64,000 bases of DNA from Actinoplanes italicus (lineage in GTDB: Bacteria > Actinomycetota > Actinomycetes > Mycobacteriales > Micromonosporaceae), in NCBI RefSeq assembly GCF_003001815.1, contig NZ_PVMZ01000018.1, forward strand, positions 1-64,000. The letters run 5' to 3'. Made by a program: the position numbers and the translations under genes. Each line of letters opens with the position of its first letter. Position 1 is the first letter of the stretch. Positions 63,865 to 64,000 of this stretch are shown in pieces. The notes below the pieces were generated by a model. The model had not been told where the DNA came from and ran no database searches. It was given only the letters and a program-made list of their open reading frames with translations.

Positions 63865-64000
63865 CGCGGATCCTCCAGGAGTCGGAACTGTCGCAGGCCG
63901 GCGACCGGCTCGTCGATGCTGCACGTGCCGAAGCTGATGAAGTGGTGCCGGACCGCCTTGACCAGGACCTCGTCGATCGCGGCGACGGCCGCCGCCACAC
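63861..64000 (-). CDS. C-terminal end of an unidentified protein (partial)
   Basis: The last 45 codons of a gene running off the window, ending LLEDPR-stop. The tail includes VRHHFISFGTCSIDEPVAG. I could not recognise its family. The stop overlaps the fahA start, so it probably belongs to the same tyrosine/homogentisate pathway operon. Confidence 0.6.
   Translation of the reverse strand, partial: VAAAVAAIDEVLVKAVRHHFISFGTCSIDEPVAGLRQFRLLEDPR

Overview
The window is about 70% GC with long GC-rich ORFs, frequent GTG/TTG starts and actinobacterial hallmark families: a DivIVA/Wag31-like coiled coil, LuxR-type two-component systems with HisKA_3 kinases, MmyB-type XRE regulators, snapalysin, secreted CBM2 enzymes with Pro/Ser linkers, and a furA-katG pair. 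This points to a soil actinomycete, most like Micromonosporaceae such as Actinoplanes; that assignment is inference from gene content. No rRNA, tRNA, IS element or phage module was recognised.

Layout. 0-3 kb (minus): a family-4 glycosyltransferase followed by a secreted CE15 glucuronoyl esterase. 3-7.3 kb (plus): a FAD oxidoreductase/Rieske fusion, a VOC protein, a patatin lipase and a TPR protein. 7.3-7.8 kb: an 83-bp tandem repeat carrying hairpins. 7.8-10.6 kb: a two-component pair divergent from a PaaX-type regulator, with a near-perfect 32-bp palindrome between them. 10.7-17.7 kb: a secreted CBM2 esterase, a frameshifted MFS transporter, a large secreted subtilase-like protease, an XRE regulator and a DUF6188-like protein. 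17.8-18.7 kb: a 61-bp tandem array and unassigned DNA. 18.7-24.4 kb: a NADAR protein, an AEC carrier, a DivIVA protein and a large NACHT NTPase, the best candidate for a defence-related segment. 24.5-27.1 kb: furA-katG. 27.2-30.6 kb: an OmpR/kinase pair whose kinase gene runs into a convergent acyltransferase.

30.6-35.2 kb (minus): GH65, a helical unknown and GH13, suggesting alpha-glucan use. 35.5-40.5 kb: a secreted CAP protein and several regulator/target pairs (AraC-NmrA, TetR-DHFR-like, XRE). 40.6-43.4 kb: a membrane protein, a Tat multicopper oxidase, an OsmC protein and a small conserved-type protein. 43.4-44.9 kb: a decayed MFS gene followed by three kinds of repeats, one related to the 7.3-kb hairpin repeat. 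44.9-51.2 kb: an ECF sigma factor with its putative anti-sigma factor, divergent from a Baeyer-Villiger monooxygenase, an SMP-30-like propeller and an MFS exporter. 51.2-59.3 kb: a secreted RCC1-repeat protein, a two-component pair, a septum-formation-like protein, snapalysin and a DUF2071 protein with a 36-bp in-frame repeat. 59.3-62 kb: a gene-poor, repeat-rich and locally AT-richer tract. 62-64 kb: a DUF3455 secreted protein and fumarylacetoacetase with a coupled upstream gene.

A recurrent signal is a TAnnnT hexamer 6-8 nt before the start codon with no Shine-Dalgarno motif. It occurs before about 17 genes, indicates widespread leaderless transcripts, and was used to choose several starts.
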